Shown: one piece after another, positions 47,011-60,247 of the stretch | Layout of the letters: the number at the start of each line of letters is the position of its first letter | Position numbering within the stretch: position 1 is the stretch's first letter | DNA from: Ovis canadensis | Taxonomy: Eukaryota > Chordata > Mammalia > Artiodactyla > Bovidae | Reading direction: 5' to 3' | DNA length: 64,000 nucleotides | NCBI RefSeq assembly: GCF_042477335.2 | Contig: NC_091257.1 | Coordinates: 49,756,501-49,820,500 of the forward strand | Notes under the pieces: generated by a model | The model's database searches: none | What the model saw: only the letters and a program-made list of their open reading frames with translations | Told to the model about the DNA's origin: nothing | Position numbers and translations under genes: made by a program

Positions 47011-50000
47011 CTGTGGGGACAAGGAGAGTGTCTTGTAAGCTGTGGACGATGCCCCCAGCGCTCCTGTACCTCCTCCCTCCAGGACCCTGACCACACGGCA
47101 CCCTGGTCACGGTGCCTGCAGTGAAAGGGAAGAGGAGGGGGCTTCTCTATCTCACTCAGACAGAGGGTGGAGGCAGGAGGGCTGCCCTCCCGGGGTTGGG
47201 TGAGATGGTCCCTTCTGGACCAGAGAGGGAGCATTTGATCTTGGATTCCACAGAGCCAGGATGGGGGACTGACTCTGGGGACCCCTCCCCAGACGGCCAC
47301 CACTTGCAGGAAAGTCCAGAACAGCATTTAAGCCACGGAATGATGACCAGTGTCCCCTGCCCCAGACCTCTAAAGACAACACACACAGGAGAGAGGTCAA
47401 AATAAAGAGACTCGGAAGCTGCAATTACTACTCCACCCTGCTAAAAAGAGAAACCTCCAGGGGCCAGCTCCATCGTATTATCTTCCCCGCTTTCATCTCG
47501 CAGACACACCTTTCGGTCCAAAAGGGCAAGGCAAGATCTTTAATCAACCCAGGGTTATGATGCACTTTGGCGGAAGCAATCTGGGTGGGTAATGAGCCAC
47601 CAAAAATAGATCCTAAGTCTTTCAGCTCATAATGAGAAACGCTAACTAAGCCTACACAGCTCGTGCACTACACAATTCCAAACTTCTTCCCACACCCAAC
47701 TTTGAAGAGTCAGATTTCTCTCCAGTTTATCTTGGGGAGACAGTCTGCACCTCTGAACCCAGGGGTGTCCACATCCGAGTCCTGCCAGGGTGCATGAACT
47801 CAACAGCAGCAATGATTCAAAAACACACAGTCCTAAGACAATGGCACCAGCCAAGAAGAATGAAAGTGAACAGGGAACCTACATGAAAGCGCCTGTGTGT
47901 GCAGAGGTGGGGCTGTTGCGTTCATTTTCACGAGGGAGCATCTCTTCTCCCAAGACCTCCTGTTGCTAACGGGGTGGGAGGCAGTTTGGTCAGTCCTCCC
48001 GCTGCCTCCCCAGGCTGCCTCCCCAGGCCTCGAGGCAGGCCTGGGTGAGCTGCACCGGAGAGGCGGGCCTGGACGAACACGGCTGCTCCAGCCCCTCTTG
48101 GCTGCTGGACGGAAATAGCGACTATCAGCAGTGGCAGCCCCTGCAAACAATGGCCAGGAAATGCCTGCCCCCAAGTGCAGGTGAAAGGGGGGCCCCTGTA
48201 CTTCCTGCCGGTGGGGCCTCTCCCTGGAGCTCATCACAGGATCCTGCTGACTGTGCCGGCCCTCGGCACACACTGGGCTCCAGCAGCAGCCAAATTGCAG
48301 CCGGCACAGAGAGGGCAGGAAAGATCAGGCTCTGGAAGCCTGTGGTTCTCTATCAAGTCCCCACGTTATGGAAAATCCACACGCTCCTGCCGGGACTGTA
48401 GTAGGAGAAGCATCTCCACAGCAACTCGGCTAGTCTCAGTGCTACGCTCAAGCTCCACATCTTCTAGGGGCTGGCACAAGACGGACAGAGAAATGGCAGG
48501 ACCAGAGGGGCGAGCATTTGTTCTCTGAGTTCACTGTTCTGATCCCCAGGCTGGGCCTGCAGAGGACAGGGATCCCATCACAAACCCAGGGCTGCGGGAA
48601 CATCAAGGCAAGGTCTGCTTCGTTCAGTGCTAGGACCCCAGCATCCGGCATATAGTATGTGCTCAATAAATCACTGTCGGATGACGGCACAGTGGGAGAA
48701 AGGGATGTTTGAGCTAGGTTTTGAAGAATGGTTAGGAGCTCACTGAATAAACTGCACGTGCACATGTGTATGAAATGGGGAATTAACATTTAAAATAGAT
48801 TCAGGGTACAGTCATCCCAGGGGGAAAGAATGACACGGCAGCAGAATCCTGCAGGTGAGACTGTGGGTTCCCAGACTGAGTGTCACACATACAGTTGGCA
48901 CCATGGTCAGAGTTCAGGTCTGAGGACACTCAGCTTCTTCCTGTTACCACATCAGGCTCTTTAAAAGCAAAGCAAAGTTCACAGCACCCTAGCTGGCCAC
49001 CCATTACACAGAGGAGCAGGCCAGCATCAGTGACAGAATCCACTATGAGGGTGGTAAGAAGCAATGACCTTCCAGAAAAACGCCTGAGGGTCACTGTCCT
49101 CCTGGGGATAGGTGAGCTGGTCCATGCTGCCTCTGTCTGCAAGGTAAGTACACTTTGCAAACCCTTAAATGGTACAACAGATCAGGCCCAACCATGAATA
49201 TCTTTCCTACAAACTCGTAAGAACTGTCCTTGACCTTACAGGTCTGAGGTCAAACATGCATTGATGTAGGGGGACTCTTAACTTGGTGTCACAGAGGCCA
49301 GCAGCCTGTGGGGGGCAGGAGGACAAAGCACACCAGCTTCAGCACTCAGGGTGCAGGCCTCACGAGAGGGCATGACCCATAGCACAGGCACCATGGCCCA
49401 GATGAGGGGTGCCCCCAATCCCCAGAGGACTCCTTCCTTTGGCCGACACCCACCACCTCTTGGACCGTATCTCAGAGCCTGACTTCTACCTCATTTCCAG
49501 CCCCATGTCAAACATCGTCGCTCCTAGCAGACAAGACTTCTCAACAGCCTCGTGGCCCATCCAGTCCTTTTTGTATTCAGCATCCTTCCTGTAATATCCT
49601 TCCCTACCATGGATGGACCAGCGCATCTCTAACACATCAGTCCCATGGCCACCAGGAGGGGATGCCAAGGAGCTGAGGAGGAGAGGAGTCCTTTCAAAGT
49701 CCCCGCCCAGCCCTGAGGCAGCAGCCTTACAAATCAAAGGTATTCGAGGCCACCCCCAACCCACTACCCAAAGGGCTGCTGCTCAGAGAAGCACACAACA
49801 AAACTGGACCTAAGTGTAAATTATTAGAACATGGTGTTTCACAACTTGGAAAGATGTGTGTGTATGATGGGCCCTCGTGGCTCCAACACCCGGGTCATCA
49901 TAAATCTGAGGGTAAACTTTTCAGTCAGGCCTCTGTATACGGAGTCCCTCCGTATGCGTATCTGAGGTTCCTCGGCCACAGGTTCAACCAAGCCTCGGCC

Positions 50001-50119
50001 AGGACGGCTTATACCCTGTAAGCAGGCGCTTACTGAAAAGAATCTGGCCCCACGCAGGTCAAACCCGAGTTGTTCAAGGGCCACTCGAGTTAAAACAGCA
50101 CGGGCTTGGAATGAGCCCT

Positions 50120-50330
50120 TTCATCCCTAAGTGGTGCTGACACCAAGCCCGGCTGTGGTCCCAGAAGCAAGTCATTAGCTGCATGAAACCTCAGTTTTCC
50201 AATCTGCAAAATGGCAGGGCCACTCACATCTGTCTTCCCAGACTGTTTCAAGGGCCACATGTCGTTGTTCAGTTGCCAAGTGGTGTCCGACTCTTTGCAC
50301 CCCAGGAACTGAAGCAGGCCAGGCTTCCCA
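50120..50330 (-). mobile_element. MIR relic followed by a BovA fragment
   Basis: MIR-like CCTCAGTTTTCCAATCTGC (50,120..50,215), then GTTGTTCAGTTGCCAAGTGG and GTCCGACTCTTTGCACCCC (50,262..50,330). Confidence 0.65.
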
Positions 50331-51183
50331 AGGGCTATGTAAGTACATGTAAAAGCGTAAATCACACACAATCTGAGATAGCATTTATCATGCAGCAATG
50401 GCGCGTCCATCTCTGAACAGCTACCTGTCCTCATGGAAAGCTTTCACCATAGTTATTCGCTGTGACCACTGGACCGTTCCCTGATTCCTCGTGTCTCACT
50501 TGGACTGTGACTTGATTCCCAAAGTCAAGCCCACTTTCTATCTCCCAGACATCTGTCTTCCAGGAAGGGGTACTTCTGTCACCATCCGAGTCACCCAGGA
50601 CAGCAAATGTTATTTCACAGAGTCCAGAACCTGCACACGCACATTCCGAGGGCTTGGGATACGCCGGGCACTTACACTGTAATGATGAACGAGACCCATT
50701 GTTTGCTCTTGAGAAGTTTACTGCAGCGACAGCCGGAGAACAGGCCAAGGAAACACGGCACATGCGTGTGTTAGTGACAGGAGCGTGCCTGCTCCCCACA
50801 GTGTCAGCACTGCGATGGGGACAAGGGCAGGAGGAGAACACGGGACCCTCACCCAGTCTCAGGGAGTCAGGACGGCCTCTGGAAGAGCATGTCAAAGCCA
50901 AACAAACCCTTCAGGGAGAAGCTGTGCTGCGAGGTCACCCTGAAAGGATGCTTCTCCAGCCAGTTCACATAAGAAATGTCTTCCTTTGCTACTTTGTCAC
51001 CTTGCATCAAATACTGAGTGGAACATCTAAGAAGAGCGGCCCAGGCAGTGCTGGTGCCCAGATATGTTCTCAGGGACAGACTCCTGAGAACACAAGGACC
51101 AGAGACTAAGGAGCCCTCTTCCAGTAACTCATTCATTCTATGACTAAATGCAAGGCAGACAATTAAGATAAGGGTACACATGT

Positions 51184-51513
51184 TGGGCTTTCCTGGTGGC
51201 TTGGCGGTAAAGAATCTGCCTGCCAACGCAGGAGACACGTGTTCGATCCCTGGTCCAGGAAGATCCCAGGTGCCTTGGAACAACCAAGCCCGTGCGCCAC
51301 ATCTGCTGAGCCTGTGCTCTAGAGGCTGGGAGCCGCGACCGCTGAAGCCCGCACACCCTGGGGCCTGCGCTCTGCAACGAGAGAAGCCACCGCCAGGAGA
51401 AGCCTGCACACCACAACCAAGAATACCCCCTGCTCGCCGTAACTGCAGAAAGGCCCCCACGGCAATGAAGACCAGCACAGCCAAATTTAAATAAAATTAT
51501 TAAAAAAAAAAAT
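51184..51513 (+). mobile_element. CHR-1-like SINE, full length
   Basis: GGGCTTTCCTGGTGGCTTGG, GAGACACGTGTTCGATCCCT, GAGAAGCCACCGCCAGGAG and an A-rich tail AATAAAATTATTAAAAAAAA. About 330 bp. Confidence 0.85.
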
Positions 51514-52731
51514 ACTCATGTTATTAGAACAGTCCATCAAGGCCTGTAGTGAGGAGTTCCTGGCTGGGGGGGGTCTTAAGTGGAGGTCAAGGCAATGAAT
51601 TTGCAAATTCTATTGTTCTTACAGCCACCCACTGAAGGTGTGCACACATATTTACCCTCACATTCTGAGGGGCACTGTAGTATTTTCTATTCTATTTCAC
51701 TTTTGAAAAATGCTGGTCACTACACACTAAATTTGATGTCACAGTAATTGATCAGAACCCAGCGTTTGGAAAGCACTAATGGAGAAATCAGTCCTGTGCT
51801 GGTCAGGACGCTGTACTAGATGACCCCTGAAATTCTGTCCAGTTCAACGTTCCCATCAATCGATGAGAAATTCCTTAACAAGTTCCTTGCTTTGTTCTCA
51901 ATAGCAAAATACAGCTGTTCTACCTGATCAAAAATTTCCTTTCCAAGAAAAGTCACAGCAACTAAGTGAAGCTGCTTTCCCACTCTTAAGAGCATAAGAT
52001 GAAAAGAAAGAAATCTTCTGAAGGGAAAGTCCTGGCTCCTGCTTCCTTCCTCTACCTGTGATCCACCTGGGGCTTGAGACCCGAGGCCTCGGAACACAGC
52101 ATCACTGGTTGACAGATAAAGCCAGCATCGTGGAAGGTGCCAAGGAACCCTCAGGATGAACTGTACCTACAGTACTGCAGCTTTTGTTCTCTTTTTGGTT
52201 TGAAAGAGCCAGGAAGCAGACTTTTGTCTCTTTTGAGTCCACTATGGCTCTTTTCATCTTTTCCTATACTATTCTCTGCCCCATATATTCCTGGAGTAAG
52301 CCCATCATTTCAAAGACAAAACGGAGAAAGCAGTTAAAAAACCCTACCACCCTAATAAGAAACCTGACAGTCTGGCAGAAGGGACATGTGTCCTGGTGGG
52401 TCTCCTTCCCGGGGTGGCGTGTGTTCAGCTGTTTCTTCTCATCTCGGGTGGAACCTGCCTGCAGACTTCCTCCCACCTGATCTGAGGGAAAACAGAGCAG
52501 ATCAGTGTGCTTTCTTGATAGAAAGGCTTCCTTCTATCAAGCTTCTGCTTGGTAGATGGCTGTTACCATAGGACTTAACTTCCAAGCCTCAGTTTTCTAA
52601 ATGGATCGTCACTTACTCCAAAGACAAGTACGTGGGTCTAGTAGCTACTAGGATGTCAGGCTGGTAATTCCTACTGGACTTGGTGGCACTGTTCGATGAT
52701 GCCAAAGAGAAACCCGGCCTGAGCCAGCAGC

Positions 52732-52953
52732 GGGGCTTCCCAGGCGGCTCAGTGATAAAGAACCCGCCTGCCAATGCAGGAGACACAAGAGACGTGGGTT
52801 CGAGCTCTGGGTTGGGAAGATCCCAGAGAAGGAAGTGGCAACCCACTCCAGTATTCTTGCCTGGGAAATCCCTTGGACAGAGGAGTCTGGTGGGATACAG
52901 TCCATGGGGTCGCAAAGAGTTGGACACAACTTAGCGACTAAACACAACAACAG
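52732..52953 (+). mobile_element. Bov-tA-type SINE
   Basis: Forward copy, GGGCTTCCCAGGCGGCTCAG to TTAGCGACTAAACACAACAA. Confidence 0.93.
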
Positions 52954-53704
52954 ATCCGGACCCCCGGCTCAGAGAACGTCTCCCCTGGTTATACAACCTG
53001 AGTTGAGCGACACAGTCATTCGATGGACGCAAACTCTGTAGACAGTGTACAGAAAGAAGGCAAACTGGATTTACAACAAGTCTCTTTCTATAGGAGAAAA
53101 CTTTTGTGCTCAGTGTATAACAACACTCCAAAAACCAGTTAGGCGAAAGGCAAACTTCAGCTTTTCCCCCTCTGTTCTGTTATGAAAATGCATACTTACA
53201 AGCGTCAAAACTAACACAATGGGAGAAACGGTGAAGGAAACAAAGCACGAGGAACACGGAGCTGGGTGAGAAGTCTGCGTTCAGCCTACAGTTCTCTTGT
53301 TCACCTCGACAGGACTGGTTTAAATTAAAGTCACGAGAGGAGACCCAAAGAGAAATGCTTATGGCATGCAGGCTCTAAGTTAGGTGGTTTAAAGGGGAAC
53401 CCAGGGAGAGGAATCACGAATGCTGAACAGCCGAGCTTCCCAGGCTGGGTTTTTTTCTATTGATTCATTACATCACTAGATTTATAGTCGATCATTTTTT
53501 CCCCCTTGAGGATGCTTGGGATAAGTGGTAAGATGCTCAAATGCCCTCCAGGAGATGCGTAAGGAACATCTTCCAATTTGTGGTTAATTTATACCCCCCC
53601 CTCCCGGCCACAACCCTCATTAAACAGAGAAGGAAGAGCCTGTTCTCTGAGCTCAGAATAGCAGCACACGAGAGATAACAACATCATCCATCCCCCGAGC
53701 ATCT

Positions 53705-53895
53705 GTGATGTGCCAGCCACTCTGCTGGCTGCCTGGCACTCTTTATTTTCCACTCCCAGGAACCGTCCTGCTGTAGATACGAATGTCTCCATTTTACAGA
53801 CAAGAAAACCGAGGCTGAGAGTCCAAGGTCACAGTTTGCAGGCACAGATCCAAGGGTCAAACCAAGGTCTGTCTAGCTTCAAAGCTCATGCTACT
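53705..53895 (+). mobile_element. MIR SINE relic
   Basis: GTGATGTGCCAGCCACTC, CTCCATTTTACAGACAAGAA and GGTCTGTCTAGCTTCAAAGC follow MIR from end to end. Confidence 0.8.
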
Positions 53896-55789
53896 ATTTT
53901 AGGCTCTAAATTTCCTTCCTTAATAGCAACAGAAGTTTCCCAGTTTACCAAATAATGCATAAAATATAAATAAGAAAGGATAGAAGGCATGGTGGAATAA
54001 AGATGAAATACAATAATAAAAACGAGAAAACACCTTTATTCTCTTGGGCTAGGATGGCTCTTTGAGGTGACCCTTGCCTTGTACACACCAAGCGCACACA
54101 CAGCAATGCACACACACAAGGTTGACGCTTCACTTCACTACAATGTCTTGATGGCAATACTAACACTGACTTCTAAACATGCAAATAACATGATTCATTC
54201 ACAAATACACCACGTGATGCTCTGTGACCTTCAGCAGACCTCTTCAATTATTTGGGGTTCCAGGCTCTCCACCAGGGACCTGGGGTTCTCATGAAACCTG
54301 CTGTGTGAAGCTGAAAAGCAGACAAACTACATCTATGAGAAATGGGAGGGGAGCTTGTAACTTTTGTAAAAAACGAAGTTCTAAAAGAAAAAAAATTATC
54401 TACATAGTACTATCCACTGTTCTCTGCAGTGTTAATACGATCCGGACTTGAATGAGTGGACTGTGGGAAACCACCGCAGGGTCTGGGCAGATAAAGGAAA
54501 GGCGCTTGACAGTGACTCTGGCAGGAGAGCGAAGGAATAACGTGGGCGGAACAGGACAGATGTGTGGACAAATAGTCACAAGTCCCTTCGATTGTAATGT
54601 GCATGGATGGATGGGAGGGCGGGAGATAAGAAAAAAGGAAAGCAATGAGTGTAACTTCTCAGGGAAGAAGTACAGTGAATTTTGGTCTGGGTGACTAAAG
54701 AAATCGTCCTCTTGTTATGAGAAACACAGAAATCGGAAACAACGTTCAGCTGGAGATGATGACGGGTCATTTGATTTTGATTTAACCAACTTATTCCTGC
54801 AAAATTTTCTTGTGCCCAGATCATTCTTCAATGGCTTTTCATCAGAATTCTTGTCCTTTCCAGAGAACCCGAATAAGACCACAGTAAGCCATCTTCCTGT
54901 GTGGTGGGCTTCTAAGTTCTGTCCTTATCAGCCGTATCCTTTCTATTCAGGCTGAAGGGATGCTGATAACAGCTCATAGCATTTGGGCATGGACTGGAAT
55001 TGTCCACCCCCTTGCTGTAGGAATGAATTTCCATCCCGCCACGGTGGCTTAATACACAACTGCTGTGGGAACTGAGCCTAAAACAGTGCCTAGGAGAATC
55101 TATGGGTTTCAGTCTTCTTCCCAAAAAGTGCATTAAGAAGGCTGAACTAGAGGATCTTCTGGGTCCTTCCAGCTCTAGAGACAGCCCCCTCTCTGGCCTC
55201 TTCTTCCCTGTGATGAGCAGCATGCATTTTTCAGTTAGCTCAGTGGAGAGAATACAGCTTGTGTCCATGGCACAGAACAAAGCTAACTGGGTCACAGGAA
55301 GATAGACCCTCTGACCTTGGCCTGGTTAGCAGCACCCATACAGAGGCCAGCCCAGAGAGCAGAGCTAAGCGGCCACACAGTGAGAGAAGAGGGCAGTGGG
55401 GAGGGCTAGGGGAGTCCACCACCCAGGATCGCCCACCCCAAGAGACCTGGAGTGCAGCCACGCCCACTGACTGCAACTTGCTTTGCACCAAGTGTGCAGG
55501 CCCTGGGCTCTGAAGACATGGAGATACAGAAGAAGCCCCCATCAACACCCTCCGCTGTGAAGCTTCTAAGCTGGGAGGCATTACTGAAGTCACAGGCGCC
55601 CTCATCATTAGAGGTCGAGCCTCGCAAATGAATGTCATCTACACAGGCTCCACTGCCCACCCCCATCCCATCTGTAAAAATATGTGTTCTCCTCATATTG
55701 GCAGTTCTCAGGCTCAAAACAGTGAAATGAAACAAAATATTAGTAAACTGACGAAATCAACCAGCACCTTTCTTCCTTTTAAACATCTG

Positions 55790-56620
55790 CCTAGAACTGC
55801 AAACTAAGAAAGAGACAAATACTCAATTAAAAATATCAAACAAATGTTCACCCTCACCTGAGATAAAAGATATGCAAATTAAACCCAAAAGCCACTATTC
55901 CCTTCTCACACTGCTGAAGTTTCTAGAAAGCAATAGCTTTTGTTAAGGGCATGGTGAATGAGCTGTCAGGGTTCTCCCATTTGTGAGTGTATTAGTGGGG
56001 TTGGTGGGGGTGTGTGTGGGGGGGATAGGTCTGTATGTAAACGGCTATTTCCTTTCTTAAAAATGATTAATGCTATAAAATCTTTAAAAATCTGAAACCC
56101 TAAAGACTAATAATCTCACTTCTTGGGATCCATCCTAATGAAATAATCAGAGATACATACAAAGTTTTATATAAGGATACTTACCCAAGTTTTAATTATG
56201 ATAATAATTTTTTAAAAAGCTAGATTAAACAGTCATTTAAGGGACAGCTAAAAAATTCTAGTACCTCCATGTGGAAGATTATAATATGCACACATGTGTA
56301 TAAAATGATGTTTTTAGATATTGAATGGTACAGGGAGAAAATGCTCATGGCACCATGTTAAATAATAAAGACAGGACACAAAAGCCTAGATTCAGTGTAT
56401 ATAATACCAATTCCATCTAAATACATACAGATACAGCCTGGGGAGAAACACCGAGAGGAAACACACCAAAACAGCAACAGTGGTACTGGAGTCTAAGTCT
56501 TTTAAAAATGCTTATTTATACTTTCCTGTGTTTATGATATTCAGTCATGAAATATATTAGATCGAACCACATGAAGCTGCCATTTTACAGGTAAAAAATG
56601 GTCAAATAGCGGCATTTTCT
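55790..56620 (+). mobile_element. old L1-type LINE 3' fragment
   Basis: GATATGCAAATTAAACCC, CTTGGGATCCATCCTAATGA, GAAATAATCAGAGATACA and TTATTTATACTTTCCTG are in the order of old L1M 3' ends. Diverged. Confidence 0.6.
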
Positions 56621-57565
56621 TATACTTACTATTTCATCATCAGGGGAAAAAAGAACTTAACAAAAAGCTACATATAGGAAAGATTAAGAGAAAATATCTT
56701 CAAAAACATACTGCATATTTCAAGACTCAATGAGAATAAGAAAGACACAAAAGAGAAGAATAAATGAAAAGTAAATTACATAAGGTTTGAAGAGTTTAGG
56801 ATATGGTATTTATGTCTTATCTGCTACCAAGAGATACTTAACCTGAATCTAGCAGGCTTAAAATGCCAATCTGCTGTTAAAATTGAATACAAGATCCCAA
56901 GCAGCATTCTAAAGGTCCTGATGAGACGTTGGTACTACAAAACCTAAGGCTTCTCTCTTGTATTCATTGACATTCCACCCTTAAGATGTAATTAGTCCTT
57001 CAAATTGTTGGCGGTTGACTATAAATATTTCTTCAACCGACAATTTTTCGGTCTAATGCTGTGATTAACATACAACAAAGCACTTTCTTTAAACAAGAGG
57101 TAAATAGCCAAGATACAAAACAAACCAGACTGAGGCAGGCTGCTAATTGATGCACAGATTTTTAATACTCTCTACAGCTTTTTTTCTTTTCTTGGATGGC
57201 AGAGTCATGGATTTTATTATGAGCAATAAGATTGCCATTTCCCTTTCCAGTCTTAATAATTAAATAAAGACACTGTCGTCACCACACCACAGAGGGATGA
57301 CCACCTCTGCCAGGGCCCTCAAGTGGTCACAATCTCCTAAGATATAAAAAGCATATTGACTGTGAAGTTGTGGTTTTAGTGGGGCAGCCATCTCGGAGCT
57401 AAGTTTCTTTAAGGTGGCAAAAACAAAACAAACAAACAAAACAAAAAAAGAGATGGAAATCTTGGATCTAAGATCAGGAGTTTCCTGGAAGCTAACCTTG
57501 CTGGGTTGGGTTGGTATTAAGGCACTGATTCAAAAAGAGAAGAAAGTACAGTGCCAAACATTATG

Positions 57566-57592
57566 GAGTTCTTTTTTTTTTTTTTTTTTTTT
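57566..57592. repeat. poly(T) run, with CA-rich repeat close by
   Basis: About 22 T, then a CA-rich simple repeat at about 57,640..57,690. Confidence 0.9.
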
Positions 57593-60231
57593 GGTAAATA
57601 TTACCTTTTTAAACTCTGTCTCTTCCCCTACCACCTGTATGAACACACACACATACACATTTCACACATACACATTCACACACACTCACGCTCTGCTATC
57701 TTCTTTCACCTCTAAATTCTACCACACAATTACTGCTTTGGAGACCTCAACCATTTTTAAGAGACTCAAAATATCTCATTAACGTTTCTGAAAGATTAGC
57801 AGTCATTAAGAAAAGAGGACTGCAATTGGATAACATTTTCTAAATCTTCTGGAATTGTTGACTATCTGCAAAAACAACTGTAAAACTTATATAGGTTAAA
57901 ATTAAATTCCACTATCATCACAGATGTCAAATTCCACACATAAAGATTCCTAAAATAATCTCTTAAACTTACAACACACTAGTTTTGCTTTTAAATATCT
58001 TTAGAATGAAACAGTCAAGGTTTTATAAAAATGTCAAAGTTTAAATGAACTTGTATAATTCTTACATTATTCATTTTCTAATTATGAAAGTCATATAATA
58101 TTATTCTAGAAGTAAACACTGAAAAATTCAGTGTTTAACTAGAAAGTAGAAGTTGCCTCAAACTCCAGTGTCAAGAGATAACCATCTGGTTTCTATTTCT
58201 CCAACTAGTCTTCCTATGTATAGTTGCTTTTGCTCACTCCTTTTCCCCCCACCCCCTTTCCTCTTTGAAATATTTATCTTGGTGTCTTCACAATAGTATC
58301 TAAATTCTTATATTTCCATACAGAAAGAAAGCAAGCTGAATAGGCAACTCCAGAGAGAGAATCAGAAAGCAACAAACCATGAGGCTATTTAGTGGTCTGA
58401 TACAAGGTTTTGTCATTTCGGCCAGGCTGTTCTCAACTATATTATCTATAGACAGTTTCTAGGAAATATATTTGGTCAAAGAAAGTTAAGGTAGAAAGTC
58501 AAATTTTAAACAAAATACCACAAATTCAAATCAAGGTAATTGAGGTTTTAGCATCTGGGTGGTTCCCATATTCAGTGACATGAAAGGTTTAAGGGCTGTA
58601 TCAAAGCACTGGCGACTGTTCTCAGCCTGCTGGCTTTAGCAACTGAGTGCCCCTCATCATTCCTGAAGTCGGCCAGCCCTCATAACAAAGACCAATAGCA
58701 AAGTTTCAGTGAATGGGATAACTCTTGCCATCCAAAAGGTGAAAAACAACATCTGCTGAAAAACCAAATGAACTGCAGTGACGGGTTCAGCAATCGGCCT
58801 GGAGGATTTCAGAGACATGGTCTTTGCCTCTGGAAAGAAAAAACACAACAGAACAATTGTCTCAATCCCACGCTCTGAGTTCTAAACTCTCTTTAGATCA
58901 ATTAGCATGAAGTCCTGCCAAGCTCATTATTAAGGAAACTCTGGGCTCCTACAGCCCCATGGTGTTAAACTGTCCTCCAAACTAGAGGGCTCTGCAGCAA
59001 GGACAATGAGGACTTGATGGGGGCGCAGACTCCTTGGGTTTCCTTTGCTGATAGCCATTTCTAGGATTTATTTTTAAACTGCATTAAAAAAAAAATTAGA
59101 CTCCAAGCATCTTTTCAAAGATTTTTTCTTAATTGAAAAACTGGTCCTTATTTATTCTCTTGTGTACCTCCAATCTCCAGTTACCTTTTATAGCTAAAAT
59201 TTTACAGCCAAATGTTTCTGGAATCTGTGACTTACTCAGATCCCTTACTAGATAACAGTGATTAGCTGTCAAGACCTCCAGAGCATGTGGACACCCCAGC
59301 ATCTTAAGTTATGTTCTAAGGAGGTGGGAAGACAGAATTTTTTTTCTTTCTGGCACAGGCTTCCTCCGCTCACCCAATCCCCCTAAATCTCTTGGGCCTG
59401 CCAAGGGCCTGACTTTCCGATCTCTGCAGAAGAGGGTGAAGTTTGGCGGGAGGAAGGCCCAGTAGATGAAGGCCCTCTGTTCAACAAATATTTGCTCACC
59501 CCTCCAGTGGGAGGGAAACCATTTTCTATAAGCTGCCTGCCTTGAGTAACACTTGGAGCCCTTCAGGAGGCTTGTTCAGCTGGTGGCCTAGAATTAGACA
59601 CCTACTATCAAAGTAAACATAAAGTCCAAACCCACAGAACATTATGGAAAACCAAACGAATTTACCACACTTCCCAGGTCACATCAAAGCCAACACAAGT
59701 TCCTGGAAATAAGAGTCTGCGTGAAACTTCCAAAAAACCTTTTCACTCGCCTCTGCCTTGCTGGACGGTCTTAGTCCAGTTATCTTAAATTCTAAAACTA
59801 CCTGACCTAGGACGACACTTCCCTGAAGTTTTGCCCACTCAAACTACTGAGTCTGCAATTTTTGTCCACGCATTTCTGGCTGCCTGAACCCCCGTTCCAC
59901 TCCCCCTCCCATCTTTCAACCCTCCACTCAAACCCCCACCCTTCCCCCCCCTCCCCAACCCTGTCTCTATTTGCAAATCTGAAAATACAAAAAAGCCAGG
60001 GACAGGAGAAAACCTCCTAGTTGTGTGGTCCTCACCGCTCCACCCTCTCCCCAAGACAGGCCAGGCGACCAGATCTGGGGAGGGAGATGCTGATGGGGGT
60101 GGGACGGGGACGCAGGGGATGGGAGACTGGGTGGCAGGGTGTGGGTGCGGGCGGCTGGGGGAGGGGACCTGCCTAAGCTAATTCCCCAAAGTCCTCGCTC
60201 CTAGAGAGTGCGGATGGGCAAGGGCTAGGGT

Positions 60232-60247
60232 GTAACCAGGTGGCGCT
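60232..60247 (+). promoter_or_regulatory. CTCF-like motif at the edge of the CpG island
   Basis: ACCAGGTGGCGCTGG contains the CTCF core CAGGTGGCGCT; 12 of 14 positions fit the consensus CCASYAGRKGGCRS. It sits about 1.1 kb inside the gene from the promoter donor. Occupancy cannot be judged from sequence. Confidence 0.5.
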
